DNA from: Sisyra terminalis
Lineage: Eukaryota; Arthropoda; Insecta; Neuroptera; Sisyridae
Reading direction: 5' to 3'
Length of the DNA: 64,000 bases
NCBI GenBank assembly: GCA_958496175.1
Contig: OY292278.1
Span: 46,562,001 to 46,626,000 of the forward strand
In this document: piece after piece, positions 36,945 through 50,182 of the stretch
How positions within the stretch are numbered: the stretch's first letter is position 1
Layout of the letters: each line of letters starts with the position of its first letter
Translations under genes and position numbers: made by a program
The notes under the pieces: model-generated
Databases searched by the model: none
What the model saw: only the letters and a program-made list of their open reading frames with translations
Told to the model about the DNA's origin: nothing

Positions 36945-37673
36945 TAATAAAAATTTAATCCAATATGTCCAACAATGGTCAAAACAATTATTTGAAAAGT
37001 AAATTCAAATAGACATTACACGCCGCGATTACATTGAACCGCCATTTTAACGTTTTTTGACTCTAACCTCTAATTTTCACATAGTGCAAATTCAAGCAAA
37101 TCAAACTTCATATTTTACAAAACTGATAAGTGAAAAAAAAATTAATTGCTTTCAACTGCATTTATTAAAATAGTATTTAACAAAAATAATAAACCTGTTT
37201 TAAACCGAAAAAATTGGCTACTAAAACCACGGGTTATACGCGATCTAAACAGAACCAGAGAGCTGTTGAAGGATGTCATATCAAAAATAACTGCTGGTAA
37301 AAGAAGACAGAATTCCCAATAGATCTTTCATTTTTTTCCGATAATACAGTTGGCGCACCTGGTGTCGTGGAAGAACAGTGCTTTTTTAGTTCGGAACATA
37401 TGGAACTGTCCGTGACCCAACATACATATTTGTCCACCGGGTCCACCGTCTCAATGCTTTTTTCTTTTAAAATTAAAAATTATTGTCCAAACCATATCGC
37501 ATCCTAATTGTACCACTATAATGATACAGAGGGACAAGTATACTTTTAACTAGTACAATCTGGCAAAGTCTCAATCTTTATTTTATTTGTAATTCACCAT
37601 ATTGTTCCAATCTAAACAAGCAAATTTTCAAAGCGAAATATGATATCAATGCAAATATTAAATTTTAAAATTA

Positions 37674-37679
37674 TTTATT
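37674..37679 (-). terminator. Polyadenylation signal AATAAA for NDUFV2
   Basis: AATAAA on the minus strand 42 nt downstream of the NDUFV2 stop codon at 37721. Confidence 0.6.
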
Positions 37680-37720
37680 TAATATACTCAAATCATCTAA
37701 ACGTTCATCATTATGTAAAT

Positions 37721-39642
37721 TTATTTATCTTGTAAAGCCGCTTGTAATTTATATCCGGCAGGAGGTGGTGGATTAGTTAACGATGTAGGTTTTCCTAAAG
37801 GTTCAGCAGCAAACCGTCCACTTCTAAACAGAAAAAAAAAATAATAAAATTAAATTAGCGACTTCAAAAACTTCATAAATCTCTTAATTAAAATTTTTCA
37901 GGAAATAACTGTGTCATTTACAAATAAATAACTTTTACGCCTTAATGACAAATAAAGTCATTGACTAATAATTTAAAGGGGATACTACGATTCTTCTGAC
38001 GCCACGATGTTTTTAACAATACAATTTTTCGATATATCGCTTAGTTAACGAAATTGTTTACTTCGAGATCTATAAAAATCCGTCAAAACATCGTTGCGCC
38101 GGAAGAATCGTAGTTTTACCAATTTAAACTATAATACGTATTAATCATATCTTTTGCTATCTAATATTAAAAAATTCTCTTAAAAAGAACTTTTCAACCT
38201 GTCACATATCTTAATTTCCAATATTTAATTTTTTTAAAGACCTAAAGGTCTTTTTAAATGCAAAAACCACTTAAGTCGCTAGTTTATGTTGTAAATGAAA
38301 GTTGATTACACGGTATTATTTGAAGATGAAGGAATATAGTGACTTACGTGGTTTTTGACTAAAAATATGTATTTACTTTTAAGAAAACGGTTACAGTGAC
38401 CGATTCAATTACATAATTGATAAATTCTTTTGTATAAAATGTTAGCTGAATTATTTGCTTGTAAATTACTCAAACATTACTGTACAGATTAGTCATCAGG
38501 CGGTATTTATAATTTTAAACATTCAGAAAAGTTAAAAATGAAAATTATGAATGGTTAAAGTTTTCGTATGCAATGGCCTTATTAGGCCACAGGCGACAGC
38601 CTGTACTTCACGCCTAATGTTAGTAAATATTAATCAATAACGATAAAAAATAAAGTTTGAACCTTGGCCCTGCTCGTGGAACTCGCCCTTCTTTCAAATC
38701 ATTTATTATCTCCTCAGTGTCTTTAACAGTTAAATCTTCCTGTAATAACAGAAAAAAAAATAACTTAGAAAAAAGTTCAATGAAATTTTAAATCGTTTCT
38801 TACATAATAGTCGTCGTTAATTTGCATCATTGGCGCATTAACACAAGCTCCAAGACATTCAACCTCAGAAATTGTAAACTTTGCATCATCGGTCATTTGG
38901 CCTACATGAATTCCTAAACTTTTTTCTACTTGTTGTAAAATTTCGTCAGAGCCACGCAACCAACACGGCGTCGTTGTGCATACTTGTATATGATATTTTC
39001 CAGTTGGATTCCTTCGAAACAAATTAATTGATTTTAACTTGTGAATAAAGTTAATATAAAAGCCATAGGGAGGCAAATATTACCGCATAAACATTGTGTA
39101 GAATGTGGCGACTTCGTAGACTCGCATTGGAGGCAACTTTAGCATATCGGCCACGGCGTGCATTGCCGTTATCGGAAGCCAACCAAATTGGCGCTGCGCC
39201 AAATCCAGCAAAGGAATCATCGCAGCCCGTTTGTGTCCTTCGGGATAAATAGCCATAATAGCCTCTGCCCTCTAAGCTCAAAAAAGAAGCTTAAAATAGC
39301 CATTTCTTAAGTAATATAAAGTTAAATACTTTCAAATTTTCTGGAGTCCATTCGAATTTGGTAGCTGCATTATTTTTATCGGTATCTCTATGCACAAAAA
39401 TTGCATCGTGTTGACAAGCCGTGGACGTTTGTAATGACCGTTTTGCCGCTCCTTGCCACTAAAAATTATTATTTTACCAGATTAATAAAGGGAAATATTA
39501 TGTAAGATACAAACTTTAGGTTAAGATTTCATTTGCTTTTTTTCCCTAACTTTTCATACATTTAACTAAATTGATATCCAATTAAGCAGTTAAGCAAAAA
39601 ACTTACTAATTTCAATCCAACAGTTCGTAAATTCGATAACAT
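37721..39642 (-). CDS. NDUFV2: NADH dehydrogenase flavoprotein 2 (complex I 24-kDa subunit), 6 exons
   Basis: Core subunit of mitochondrial complex I. It carries the [2Fe-2S] cluster N1a next to the FMN site of NDUFV1, in the matrix arm. Exons: 39607-39642, 39330-39458, 39084-39271, 38804-39011, 38663-38739, 37721-37823. All junctions are GT-AG with matching phase, giving 246 aa, the normal length. The N-terminus ([12 protein letters not shown], then basic and Ser/Thr-rich residues) looks like a mitochondrial presequence. The body contains [20 protein letters not shown] and [10 protein letters not shown], and all four cluster cysteines are present: C129 and C134 (CTTTPC), C170 and C174 (ECLGAC). 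The C-terminus has the usual Pro-rich [10 protein letters not shown]. Head to head with POLE4. Intron 5 (38662-37824) holds a 131-bp hairpin. Confidence 0.97.
37984..38114. repeat. Short inverted repeat in NDUFV2 intron 5
   Basis: Arms 37984-38013 and 38085-38114 match at about 28 of 30 positions (actacgattcttc against gaagaatcgtagt) around a loop of about 70 nt. It may be a tiny MITE or a structured intronic hairpin. Confidence 0.7.
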
Positions 39643-39957
39643 TTTAAGTAAAATTGAATATTTTTGACCAAAAATTGACAAATTGTTAAACGTCAAATTG
39701 AAACCGATAGACTTGTACAACTTGATACTAGACGTATAATTTACGAACCAAAGCCAACTAAAAATTGACATCAAAGCGCCAAAAAGCAAAGGAATTGTTT
39801 AATTTTTACCCATCAACAATAAAAGTTTGAACAAATATTTAATTGTTGCTTTGAGGTAATCCTATTCGTGACTTTTTCGCCGAAAAGTAGCGCTTAAATT
39901 TTATTTTGGTTTTAGGGGTTGCTGCAGAGAATCCAAAGAATTATTTAGGGCATCCAA
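39643..39957. promoter_or_regulatory. Bidirectional promoter region NDUFV2/POLE4
   Basis: Only 315 bp separate the divergent start codons of NDUFV2 (-) and POLE4 (+), so both core promoters and 5' UTRs must lie here or overlap. I see no convincing TATA box at a fixed distance from either gene. This is inferred from gene layout. Confidence 0.6.
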
Positions 39958-40498
39958 ATGACTTCGTCTCCCAAATTTATATCATTACAAAACATGGAAC
40001 CGAGCAGTGAGGTTCCATTCGAGTACGAGCAATTTCAACAAAGCACAGATTTATTCAGCGAGGACTTTGCCCTAACCTCAAATGTTGTCGATGAACTACA
40101 ACCGCTGGAACCGCCCGTGCAGCCGATTCCAGTTCCCGATTATCAGATTCAGGAGGAGAACTCAGTCACCAAAAGTACAACTTCTTCCACAGAAAAGTTA
40201 ACACAACTGCCACTGGCTCGGGTTAAGCACATAATGAAATTGGATCCTAATCTTCAAATGGCTAGTCAAGAGTCAGTCTTTTTAGTCACCAAAGCGACAG
40301 TATGCTAATTGTTGGGATTGTTTTGATTTTGGTGGAGTAAAAGTTGATTTTTTGTAGGAATTATTTATCGAATCGTTAACTCGAGAGACTTTTTCGTATA
40401 CGGCTAAGAATAAGAAGAAAACTATACAAAGACGTGATGTTGATGCTGCCATTGAAGCGATTGATGCCCTCTCGTTCCTTGAAGGAGCCTTAGATTAG
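39958..40498 (+). CDS. POLE4: DNA polymerase epsilon subunit 4 (histone-fold protein), 2 exons
   Basis: Small histone-fold subunit of the leading-strand replicase Pol epsilon. It dimerises with POLE3 and binds DNA or nucleosomal histones in the nucleus. Exons: 39958-40299 and 40358-40498 (58-nt intron, ACA|GTATGC to TTGTAG|GAA), 160 aa. An in-frame TAG four codons upstream of the ATG supports the start. Residues 1-80 are acidic and Pro-rich. The histone fold covers about 83-155: LPLARVKHIMKLDP, SQESVFLVTKATELFIESL, then KKKTIQRRDVDAAIEAID and the near-invariant FLEGALD end (FLEGTLD in human). It is longer than human POLE4 (117 aa) because of the N-terminal tail. Shares a 315-bp promoter region with NDUFV2. 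Confidence 0.93.
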
Positions 40499-40636
40499 AA
40501 CTATTTTTTAATTCTGTATTTAATCATAAAACTACCCTTTAATTAATTTCTTGTCTTCTTATTTCTTTACAAAATCCTTTCTATCGCGGTGTTAGGACTG
40601 CACCGTTTTTTACCACTTAAGCTTGTCCAATACTCC

Positions 40637-40642
40637 AATAAA
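40637..40642 (+). terminator. Polyadenylation signal AATAAA for POLE4
   Basis: AATAAA 139 nt after the POLE4 stop codon. Confidence 0.55.
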
Positions 40643-40649
40643 GAGGGTA

Positions 40650-43068
40650 AGTATTTTCTCAATTTATTTATTGTAAATGTTAAAATCACATGATTGGATA
40701 TTTCAAGTTAACATCATCTATTCCAAAGTGAAAGGAATATTTTTGTGAAAGTTCTCAATGAAATCATATAGATTTGATTCTATGATAACAATTACTAAAT
40801 CTTTCAAAATAATGATCAAACTAAATTATTGTAAAGACCCAAGCTTAATTTTTTTAACTACATAATAAAAACAACCCATAAATATATGCCACGAATTGAA
40901 TCTTCTTTGGGGTGAGATTTGTTTCGTAAAAATATATCTATTCCTTTGAGAATAACGATTTTATAACAACATTTTCTAATTAAATTGAAAAACAATCAGA
41001 AAACTCATCAATTACGGTCTACGGTATGATATGATATTCTTCTATAAATTTTTATTATTAAAAGTATTAATCTTACATCAAACTTTCGATTAATCGATAG
41101 AAAAATAATTTTTTCAACTCGAAACAACTTTTTGGGTCTAACTTTCTATTTAATAACTGAACAAAATCCAAAAATATAGGCAACAATATATGAGCCGTTT
41201 ATTTTGAAAGTGAGTTAAGTCCATTTCAAGAACAATCCCTATAGTATTATAATTTTTAACCATAGGAACATAAGATACTAAGGAGGAGGGAATAATTGGC
41301 GTTTTTGTTAACAACTAAAATGAAATTAGTAATTTCTGAAAACTTAGCAGTTAAATAATCAACATACTTTGTTCAAGTTACAAGAAGAATCACCATATAG
41401 ACCGTCCTTGAAATGGACTTACGCCACTTTCAAAATAAACGAGTCGTATATTCTATTGTAAGGTATGCTATTTTTAGTAGCTCCTTTCACGAAAAAAAAT
41501 CAATTGCTACTTAAATTTGGGATTATCCTGTAAAAAAATGATTAAGCCAACCCACATGGACTTTATAGCTATATTTTTTAAATTTAACCAGAAAAATTTG
41601 ATATCTCAAGATCCTATTCCTTCAAAAGAGCTAAAGATTTTTTCAGACTTATCTATAAAAATATTTTCGATTGAGAGTTAAATTTGATATCAATCGATAG
41701 ATAAATGATTCAACTAAGCCACAATAAAACTTTTAAGGCAAAAATGACCAATTTACTAAAAGAAAATTCACATTAATGCTGAAAAAATGCGTTAGAAGTC
41801 AGGGGACTTCAAAGTTTAAGCTCGATTTTTTCTAATAAATATTTAAATTTATGACTCTCCAAACTAAAATCTACGTTCCCTTATGTTTTTTAAAGGTTTT
41901 CATTATAGTTCCAGCACGTATTTTACGTAGGTAAACATACATATATAAAGTTTGTGCAACATTTTTCTGCAACAATTACTTCAACGTCACATTCGTCAAA
42001 TCTATAGCTTGAATCATGTGCATTTGAAAAAAATTGATGATAATTGATTTTTTTATAGTTGCAATAAAAGAAAAGTTGAATTTCATTAATACTATGTTGC
42101 AACTTGATTGATTTGAGTGAATTTCTTGCTTTCCTTTAAAAGAAAAACATAAATTTCATTCAAAAACATTTATTTAATTAAAATCATGCTACTTTCTTTC
42201 ATTAAATAAAAGAAAAACTTTACAAACATTTTTTTTTTTTACTGCACAAACATCGATCTTTAGACAATTTTTACTTATCATTTAAACTTATAAAATATCA
42301 TTAAAATTATCATAGCAATTAAATATAATTTACTAAGAACGAAGCGTTTTCTTAAAATAATATTTGCTAATGAAAAAGAAAGCAAAGTTAATTAATGATT
42401 ATCATGATCGTTACGATCCACACACGTTGTGACCGCATGTGTGACCCACAGGCGAGACGGTGCACTTAACTGAAACAGAACAAGTTGTGGAAGAAGTAAA
42501 TCTTCGCATAAATAACCGGAAGACTCCACGTCATAGCAAGAAGTGTTACAATTTGCTTCTTATTAAAAAGTTTATTAGGAACAACAATTGAAAAAAGTAC
42601 TTTGGAATGCTAATTCACAAAATATTCGCGAGAAGCTGATCAAAGGACTCCGCTATCTATTTGCCACATGAAAAAAAACAGGTCCAGGCAATTTTTTTCA
42701 TTTGTAGTGATTTAATGGTATTATAAGTAATATTTACTAAATCTTATGGACTAAAGATATTTATGAAAATTCTATCATTTGATACCACAAATCTAAATTG
42801 ATGTTCCGGAAATTTCTGATTGAAGAATTAAATCATTACAAATTAAAATTTGCTGAAACCGATTTTACGTCTGGAAAAAAAAACGGAGTCAATTTAAAAT
42901 AGCGAAAAAAATATAAAATATATTCGAGGCTTAAACGTTCCTTATTAACTATGTTTTTTTTTTTAAATTTTACCTGAAAAAGCTGACATTAACTGAATAT
43001 TATCATATAATATTAATTGAATATTTTAAAATCGTACACAAAATTCTAAATCGAACAAAAATGTGTAC
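40650..43068. other. Intergenic region POLE4-DNAJC14
   Basis: AT-rich, with no ORF or RNA gene that I can support. It contains the inverted repeat at 41181-41460. Sequence just below 43069 is presumably the 3' UTR of the DNAJC14-like gene. Confidence 0.6.
41181..41460. repeat. Inverted repeat, MITE-like
   Basis: Arms 41181-41236 and 41402-41460 are about 80% complementary (sharing cgtttattttgaaagtg and aagtccatttcaag) around an AT-rich interior of about 165 bp. No target-site duplication was identified. Confidence 0.7.
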
Positions 43069-46000
43069 TTATTTTTTACGTTTATTTTTTTTCCGGTTAC
43101 GAGCCGAGTCTGGTCGACAGTTTGTTTCGGATGGACTTGTCGGAGTGGCACCGGTTGCAGGTCCGGCCGGTCCAGTGCTGGGTCCACTATGACTGTAAAA
43201 TTGATTAAGAAACTCTTCCAGATCTGGTTCCCGTTCACTAGACTCAAATCCTGCGTTTGCCGGGGCCGCACGGGTTTTGTGTCGATGTGAACTTGGCGGG
43301 TTCGAGGTGCTTCCGGTCGGACAACCGTTACTCGCTTGTTTGCCTAGAACGATTCGATACTGAACTTGGTGGGTGTTGGGTCGCAAATGACGCAAGTTGG
43401 CACGTTGGCAACTCGCCCATTCCGTGATATTATAAACGGCTCCGTCCATACACGCGTAATAACGCCACAACAGCCCAAAAAATACAGATTCCGCCCAAAT
43501 GTCTCCCTAGAAAAAAATTAAAATACTAAGTAAATTTCCTCTTTTTTGGGGGTTTTTCGCTAGGAACCTCTCTAGCCGAATGATGAATTTTGCATTGGGC
43601 ACACATTCGCGCCGCATAGCAAGGTCGTTCCACATGAATTCGCCGATGTCGCTTCGTGCAATTTGTACATCGAATAGTATTGGCAGCATATTCCATTTTT
43701 TGATGCAATTGCGATATTAAGTCGTTTAATTCACTCCACGCTTGTTCCACCTGATGAGATTCAAGCACTTTTCGATCGTATGATTGTCTTCGTTCCTTTA
43801 ACAGGAAAAGAAAAATAGTAAATAAATCAAGAAAAAATAAAACAATTAAGTACCGGTTCTCCAATTATATTGAAAGCATGAACAAGAATTTTGAAAGCTT
43901 CTTCGGCTCCCGGTTGAGCATTTTTATCAGGATGAACCAAAAATGCCTGTCGTTTGTAATACCTTTTGATATCATCGTCCGTACAATCGTTAGTCACACC
44001 CAGGATACTAACAAAGCAAAATTGTTCATTTACTAATAAATTTCCATAATTCAACAACAAAACTTCAATTCACAACGTTTCTTCAACTACTTGCGAATTT
44101 CTTCAGATAAAATCAAAAATTAATTTTACAAAAAAACATTGAATACAACCAATATACCTATAGGGATCTTTTCCTCGACACGCCAACAGCCGTTTCATTG
44201 CCTCCTCACCCGTGGTGGGCATCGTAATATTATTTTCAAGGCCTGCCGACAACCAACTTTTGTTTCCTCCAGGATCACCTAGTTTACCGTTTCGATTTTG
44301 ATTATCCTTTTGTCCTCGATTCCAAAACGCCCATCGACTCGACCCCAAAGTCGAATCGACAAACTTAACAATAGACGAGAAATATTTCATTCGCATTAAG
44401 AATTCACTAACATGTTTCCAAGTTGTAGATGAATTTTTTCGTAAAAAATTCCATCCGTTTGTACATCTAAAATACAAGAATTAAAACTAAATACTTAATA
44501 ATCTTGCTTTATATTAAAGAGTATCTTCAAGTGGTTCTTCAGTTGAAAATTATTTATAGATTTAATCAACAACCACCTGAAGAGCCAAAATTACGATAAA
44601 TATAAAAAAATCTTACAAGTCCTTTATTAAATTGATGCTGAGACCAAAAACATCTGAGATCAAAAAGAATAACCATACAATTAAATAGAGAGCCAATTTG
44701 AACCAACGGTGCATGTATTCAATGAAGGATCGTCCGAAAACAGCTAAAAAGATAAAAATTACATAAGAATATGATTAAGATAGTATAAACCAGAGGTTCC
44801 CAAGGTTTTCAAGCTTAAAAGCTTATTTTATATTTAATTTTCAAGACAAAATCATTGTTGGGGTTTGTTGAAAGTTTAAAGTGTTGGGAACCACTGGTGA
44901 AAAAATTAAAGTATCTTTTATAGTAAAGAAACTTGGATCTATTTTGTTTAACAAGTAATTACCAAAGAGAGTTAAGTCATTATCGCGACGTCGATGTCTA
45001 TGTCCACGTTTTCCTCCCGACATGTTCGGCTTGTCCAAAACCCCGTAGGAAGACCGTTCGCCAACGCCTCGTCCGATTGATGAAAACGATGCGTTGCCGG
45101 AAATTTTATCTTTGGATTTCTTAAAGTTTTTTCCATTTTTGTCGGTGAAGGATTTGTGTTGGGTGGTCGGTTCGTTTCCTCGCGAATCTCGCCATTCAAA
45201 CTCATCGGAATTCGATAGAACTGAGGGACGCGAGTCGGATTTGAAGTGGACGTTAGGCATAGACGTGGTGGGTGTGGTGGTCGACGAGGACGATGCCGAC
45301 GAGTTGGATGACGATGACGTACTGTTGGAGCACAAAAACGGTTCGTCGAACCGCTTCTTTGGACGTTTTTTTAGATCGAAATTCTCGTCGAGATTTTCGA
45401 CGGTTGTGAATCGAGACGCTGAATGAGACGGTGGAATATTCTCCTTTTTTCTATCCGAATCGTTGGTGGGTTTGTCCTCGTTGGTGGTGGTGGTGCGCGA
45501 GTGATTTTTGTTGGAGTTTTTCGAGTTGGTTCCGTTCTTTTTCACGGGCACTTTTTTCGTGAAGTTGGTTTCGATTTTGGATTGTTTTGGGTTGATCGAG
45601 GCAGTGGTGGGAACGGATTTGGCCAGAACGTCCGAGTAGCTGGGTCGCATCGGTTTTACTTCTGCCACCATTCGAGGTTTCTTAATGTTTTTCGAGTTCT
45701 TCACGTTTAGATCAATTTGATTGGAGTTTGAATGTTTGATTGTTCCGTGAGATTTTCCGTCACTTGAATCTTTAGTGTGCGTTTCGAAAATGCCATTAGT
45801 TGGACTTGTTTGGTTTCCAAACGGGGAATAAGTTCCGCTAGTGTTTGGTGTCCAGTTCCCAACTAAATTTTCAATGAGAGGCGTTCGGTTGGCGTTTGGT
45901 TGGGCTGGAGGAACATTTTGGGTGGAAGGCAGTATTATGTTGGATTGTTCCATGTGATGGTGCATGTAATGAGGGTTTTCGAGAAACACTTGCGAATTTT

Positions 46001-46595
46001 GGCGTTGAAGTTGTTGTAAATTTTGAATTTCTTGTTGAGATAATGAAATGAGATTGAAATCTCGATTCTCCGAGTAAATATAGTTGCAAACGTTATTCAC
46101 ATCGGCCTGAGGCATATTATTGAAAAGGATATAACCAGAATTTCGCATGTCCATCACTGGAATCAAATCAGGACGTCCTTCTGCCCCCTTGGCGTTCGAG
46201 TGCATGACTGGTGCATGCTTTTCATACATTTCCGGCATAAAAACACCACTTTGATTGTTCTGGTGTGGCATATAGTTTTGATAGTTACTTTGAGGGAAAT
46301 TTACTTGGTCCACCGGACCAAAATTGGTACCCAAACGATATGGTGAGTTAGGATAAATCTGTGATGGTTGGAAATTGCCATTGGATGACGAATGTGGATG
46401 GAACTCAGATTGCCAGTTGTGGGGTTGATGCGGGGATTGTTGATTGACCTGGTGATGATTGCACGTGTCGTTAGGGGTAGCTGGGGGAGTAAACCCCAAT
46501 TGTATGTACTGGCCATCCGAAGTTTGGATGTCGGCCGTCATATGTTCAATCATTTGGTCCACGGTCGTCGAACCTTTCTTCGTTTGCACACTCAT
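43069..46595 (-). CDS. DNAJC14: DNAJC14-type ER J-domain cochaperone, 6 exons
   Basis: Membrane-bound Hsp40 that recruits Hsp70 at the ER. Exons: 44963-46595, 44617-44743, 44158-44466, 43854-44007, 43568-43795, 43069-43506, all phase-consistent, 962 aa (human 702; the difference is the long N-terminus). ATG at 46595 opens MSVQTKKGSTT; a TAG lies upstream in frame. Residues 1-535 are low-complexity, rich in Asn, Gln, Ser and Pro. A hydrophobic segment (LALYLIVWLFFLISDVFGL) lies at about 562-580. The J domain runs about 685-741 with HPD at 715-717. A CxxC...C...CxxC zinc-ribbon-like part follows in exon 5. The diagnostic ACMDGAVYNITEWASCQR block is in exon 6, with a Lys/Arg-rich tail. Oddity: the exon 5 donor is GTTCCT, weak at positions +3 to +6; skipping it ends the protein 30 codons later. 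Confidence 0.88.
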
Positions 46596-49500
46596 TGCCA
46601 AATTCTCCAAAATCAATTGATTTTCTAATCAAATTTCGAGAGAGAATTGATTCGTCTGTTGTTGCAACATAACCTCTTCACATCATTGATTCAATTCCAA
46701 CGAGATATTCGTGATACGATAACTTTAATTAATTGATTTGTTCGTTAATTTTATAATCGTAAAACCATTTGTTTATCTTACCTAAGTAAAATTACTTATT
46801 TTGAAACATTAGGAACTGAAATTATATTTATTTTAATTTATTTTTTATTTGCAAAAAAATATGTGCAACTGGTGGTAAAATGATGAACTAAAATAGACAA
46901 TGAAGACCATAGAGATATAAATCCATTTTTGAAATATACACAATAGAGAAGGTCCTCTTTTTAATTGTTGCGTTTCCTGATTTTCTTTAATATCTGAAGC
47001 AATTAAACTATTAAACTTACTCCAAATTATTCACAACAGATTAATCTTCCAATTTCAATCTTATTTCATTTAAATTGGGTTAATATATTCAATATAAAAC
47101 TTAGCCCATAACAATTGTAAAGAACTCCTTCATCTCTTTTTCTCACATTTAAAAGTGTATGCTTTTCTATCAGTTGCACTTACAGGTATATAATTTTCAT
47201 GAAAGAAAATGGAAAACTCAATGCCGAATTTTCAACAAAAATAAGTATTCATTTGAATTGCCTTAAGGTAATATTGACTATATGTATTAAAGAGTTTACC
47301 AACTTTAGTCTCATTTTCTTTCAAAGTTTCAAATCGATTCAAAAGTTTCTATAACAATGATAACAATGGTCCTTGATCAAATTTAAGCGTTAGATATTCT
47401 AAAAAAACTTTTAAATAACACTTTTCTATTTTCCAATTGAATGTAACAAGAAAAAAAAACTTCCTCCTTATAATTTCTTCATGGACCAAAAAAGTTGAAA
47501 TAACTGTTGAACAAGGGAATGTTTTTTATACTTGAATAATAAAATAGTGCGATGAGGTACTTTTTCATGTGTATATATGGATAATTCTTATCAAATTCCA
47601 AAATTAGATAAAAAAATATTATAAAAATATTTTTAAAAGTTTGATTTGATATTTGTGTAACTAGATTTTGCCAATAGTAGTAGTCCCCAGAATGTACTTA
47701 TTTTAGACGAATAATAAGGACAATTTATAATTTTGAAAGTGAGGAAATGGTTTTTATAGACCATACCGTCTTTGAATTTTGTCTGTTATTGTTGGAGAGC
47801 AAAAAGTTCAATAGCATTGTTACTTAAATGACTTAAATATAATACTCCTCTGTAAAGTGTTGTTTATTATCCTACACCGTCAAAATGAACTACATTGCAA
47901 TGTACTTACAACAATAATTTTTGCTAAGGTCAATATGAATGATGTTCTTTTCATTAAACAGAAAAAAAAACGGTGAATTTAAGGATTAAATAAGCAAAGA
48001 AATAGAAAAAAGTCTAATTCGAATTACCTCGAAATTTTTATGATAGTTTACTGTCCCTAAGAACCTACTTTATTGTGCATTTATTATTAAGATATAGTAA
48101 TCCTATATTTTTCTTCAATATAAAGGAATGATGGTTGAAAATGTAATCTTGAAAAAGTTTTCATATTTTTATATGAATTTTTAAATATGTGAAATGATTA
48201 TAGTATCGCCAGCAATCAGAAATCGAAGATAGGCTTCAGGAATAATTACAGATGCGTTGTTTATATCGACTGTTAGTAAAGGTGTGAAGAAATTTTCAGT
48301 AACGAATTTAAAATAAACAAGAGATTTTAACTTCATTTTATATTAAAGATCTAAGGGATGGCCCCCCTCATTTAAGAGTTGAAGTTCTTAAATTCATGTT
48401 AATTATGATATATGTTAATATCTTATCTAATGAATCATTTTCATCCAAATTTTCTACAAAAAAAAATACATATAAAATCTTCAAAGATCTATGGTCCTAT
48501 GGGATCCACCATTAACGGGGGAACTATACAAATATTATTTTCAATCAATTCTTGTTATAAATAGTTTAATACATTTCATAAAAAAATAATTTAATTTTAA
48601 CTCTTCTATTTAGATCATAGTTTGACGTAATTTATTTTGATAAATTTTTTTATTTGTTCTTCATTAATTTTTTTTTTCAGGTCAAATGTTTGACCTTTTG
48701 ATCAAAATACTTCCGAAATTTCAAAAATTTTTCTTAAACATCAACAGTTTTTATTGTCATATATAATATATTTTTTTATTTTATTCAACACCAACAGGTA
48801 AATTAAGCGTATGTTAATTGATGAATTTCATATTATTCAATTTCCACAAATTTCAAAAACTGGTTTCCTTAAGTGGGCACATAATTTATGATAAAGCGGA
48901 ATAAGTTGAAGTAGATATGTAAATAAATCTTAATTAATTATAAAATTACATAAAAAAAGTGCATTTTTTTGGCAAACGATTAATTCTCCGAATAGTTTAC
49001 TAAGTGTTTAATGAAATTATTTAGGAAAATAATCTCACGGTAATTAAAATAAACGATGAAATAGTTTAAAATAAATTAATAAGAAAAGCTTGATGACATT
49101 TCTTAGAAGTATAGATGAATAAATACAGATTATTAAAAAGCGGGTTGCCTATACAGCAATAGATAAACATTGGAAATGTAGTGCACCTTGTACATTGGAA
49201 AACTGTTGTTCGAATTTCGCTCTATGTAACTTTTTTTTGACCTTAAAAAGATTAAATTTTCAAGAAACTTCAATAACTTATTTTATTTAATTCGACATTA
49301 CTATCTCCAATCAATTTAAATCGCTTCAATTGACATAGTTTTTCAATTTGATACTCTGCGACTTGTCTTTCCGATATGAACTATATTATTAATTAGTTCA
49401 AATCTTTTACATTAATTACTTTATTTTTTCTCATTTAACTATTAATTAATTTGCGTGATTTGTTTCACATGTCAAAATTCAAAGCTCAAGACTTGTAGCG

Positions 49501-50182
49501 GGACATGAAAGATTGGACGAAAAGTAGTCATTTTTCCACTTATTTAAACATTGAATTTTTTGTGTTAAAAACTTTTTTTGATTGCTAAACGTTGTCTGTA
49601 TGGTTAGTAGAAGATTTTTTGTGATACTTACTGCACAATATTTGCTTAAAAGACATGTTAAACACGCGGTTTTCGTCTTATCGGAAACTCAATACTCGTT
49701 GCGGTTCTAATGCAGAAATCGATATGTTTAATACAATTTTAAACGGTCAACGATTCTTTTGGCTGTCTAGACATTAAGTCCATAGTAAAAAGTTTGCCAT
49801 TAATACTTGCAAAAAAAAATCAACATATTTTTTTCGAGATTCTTCCATTGAAAGATAAAACCGTGTATGTATTAACAAAATGAGACAAATTTATATAAAA
49901 AGAAAAACGTATATTTTTTATATTTATATCATAGTTTATTTTCAATGTATCAATGTTTAATACTGCAATGAAAAATTATTATAAACAATCAAAAGATAAA
50001 TTAAAAATTAAATAAGAAAATAATATTATGTATATAAATAGATATAAAATAAAAAAAATAGATACAGTTTTGATAAAAATTATAAATTATTAGTATAAAA
50101 AAAAGTAAATTATGGCACTTTTTTGAAATTCATAAGAATTAATTTGTAAATTTATGGCACTTGGTTTCATTTTTTAAGGGTT
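46596..50182. other. Gene-free AT-rich region upstream of DNAJC14
   Basis: About 3.6 kb of AT-rich sequence. The part nearest 46596 should hold the promoter and 5' UTR of the DNAJC14-like gene. I find no ORF, RNA gene or recognisable transposon. Confidence 0.6.

Noticed and set aside
44933..46628. Plus-strand and other-frame ORFs over the DNAJC14-like first exon
   Set aside because: They are shadows of a long Asn/Gln/Ser-rich coding exon on the minus strand.
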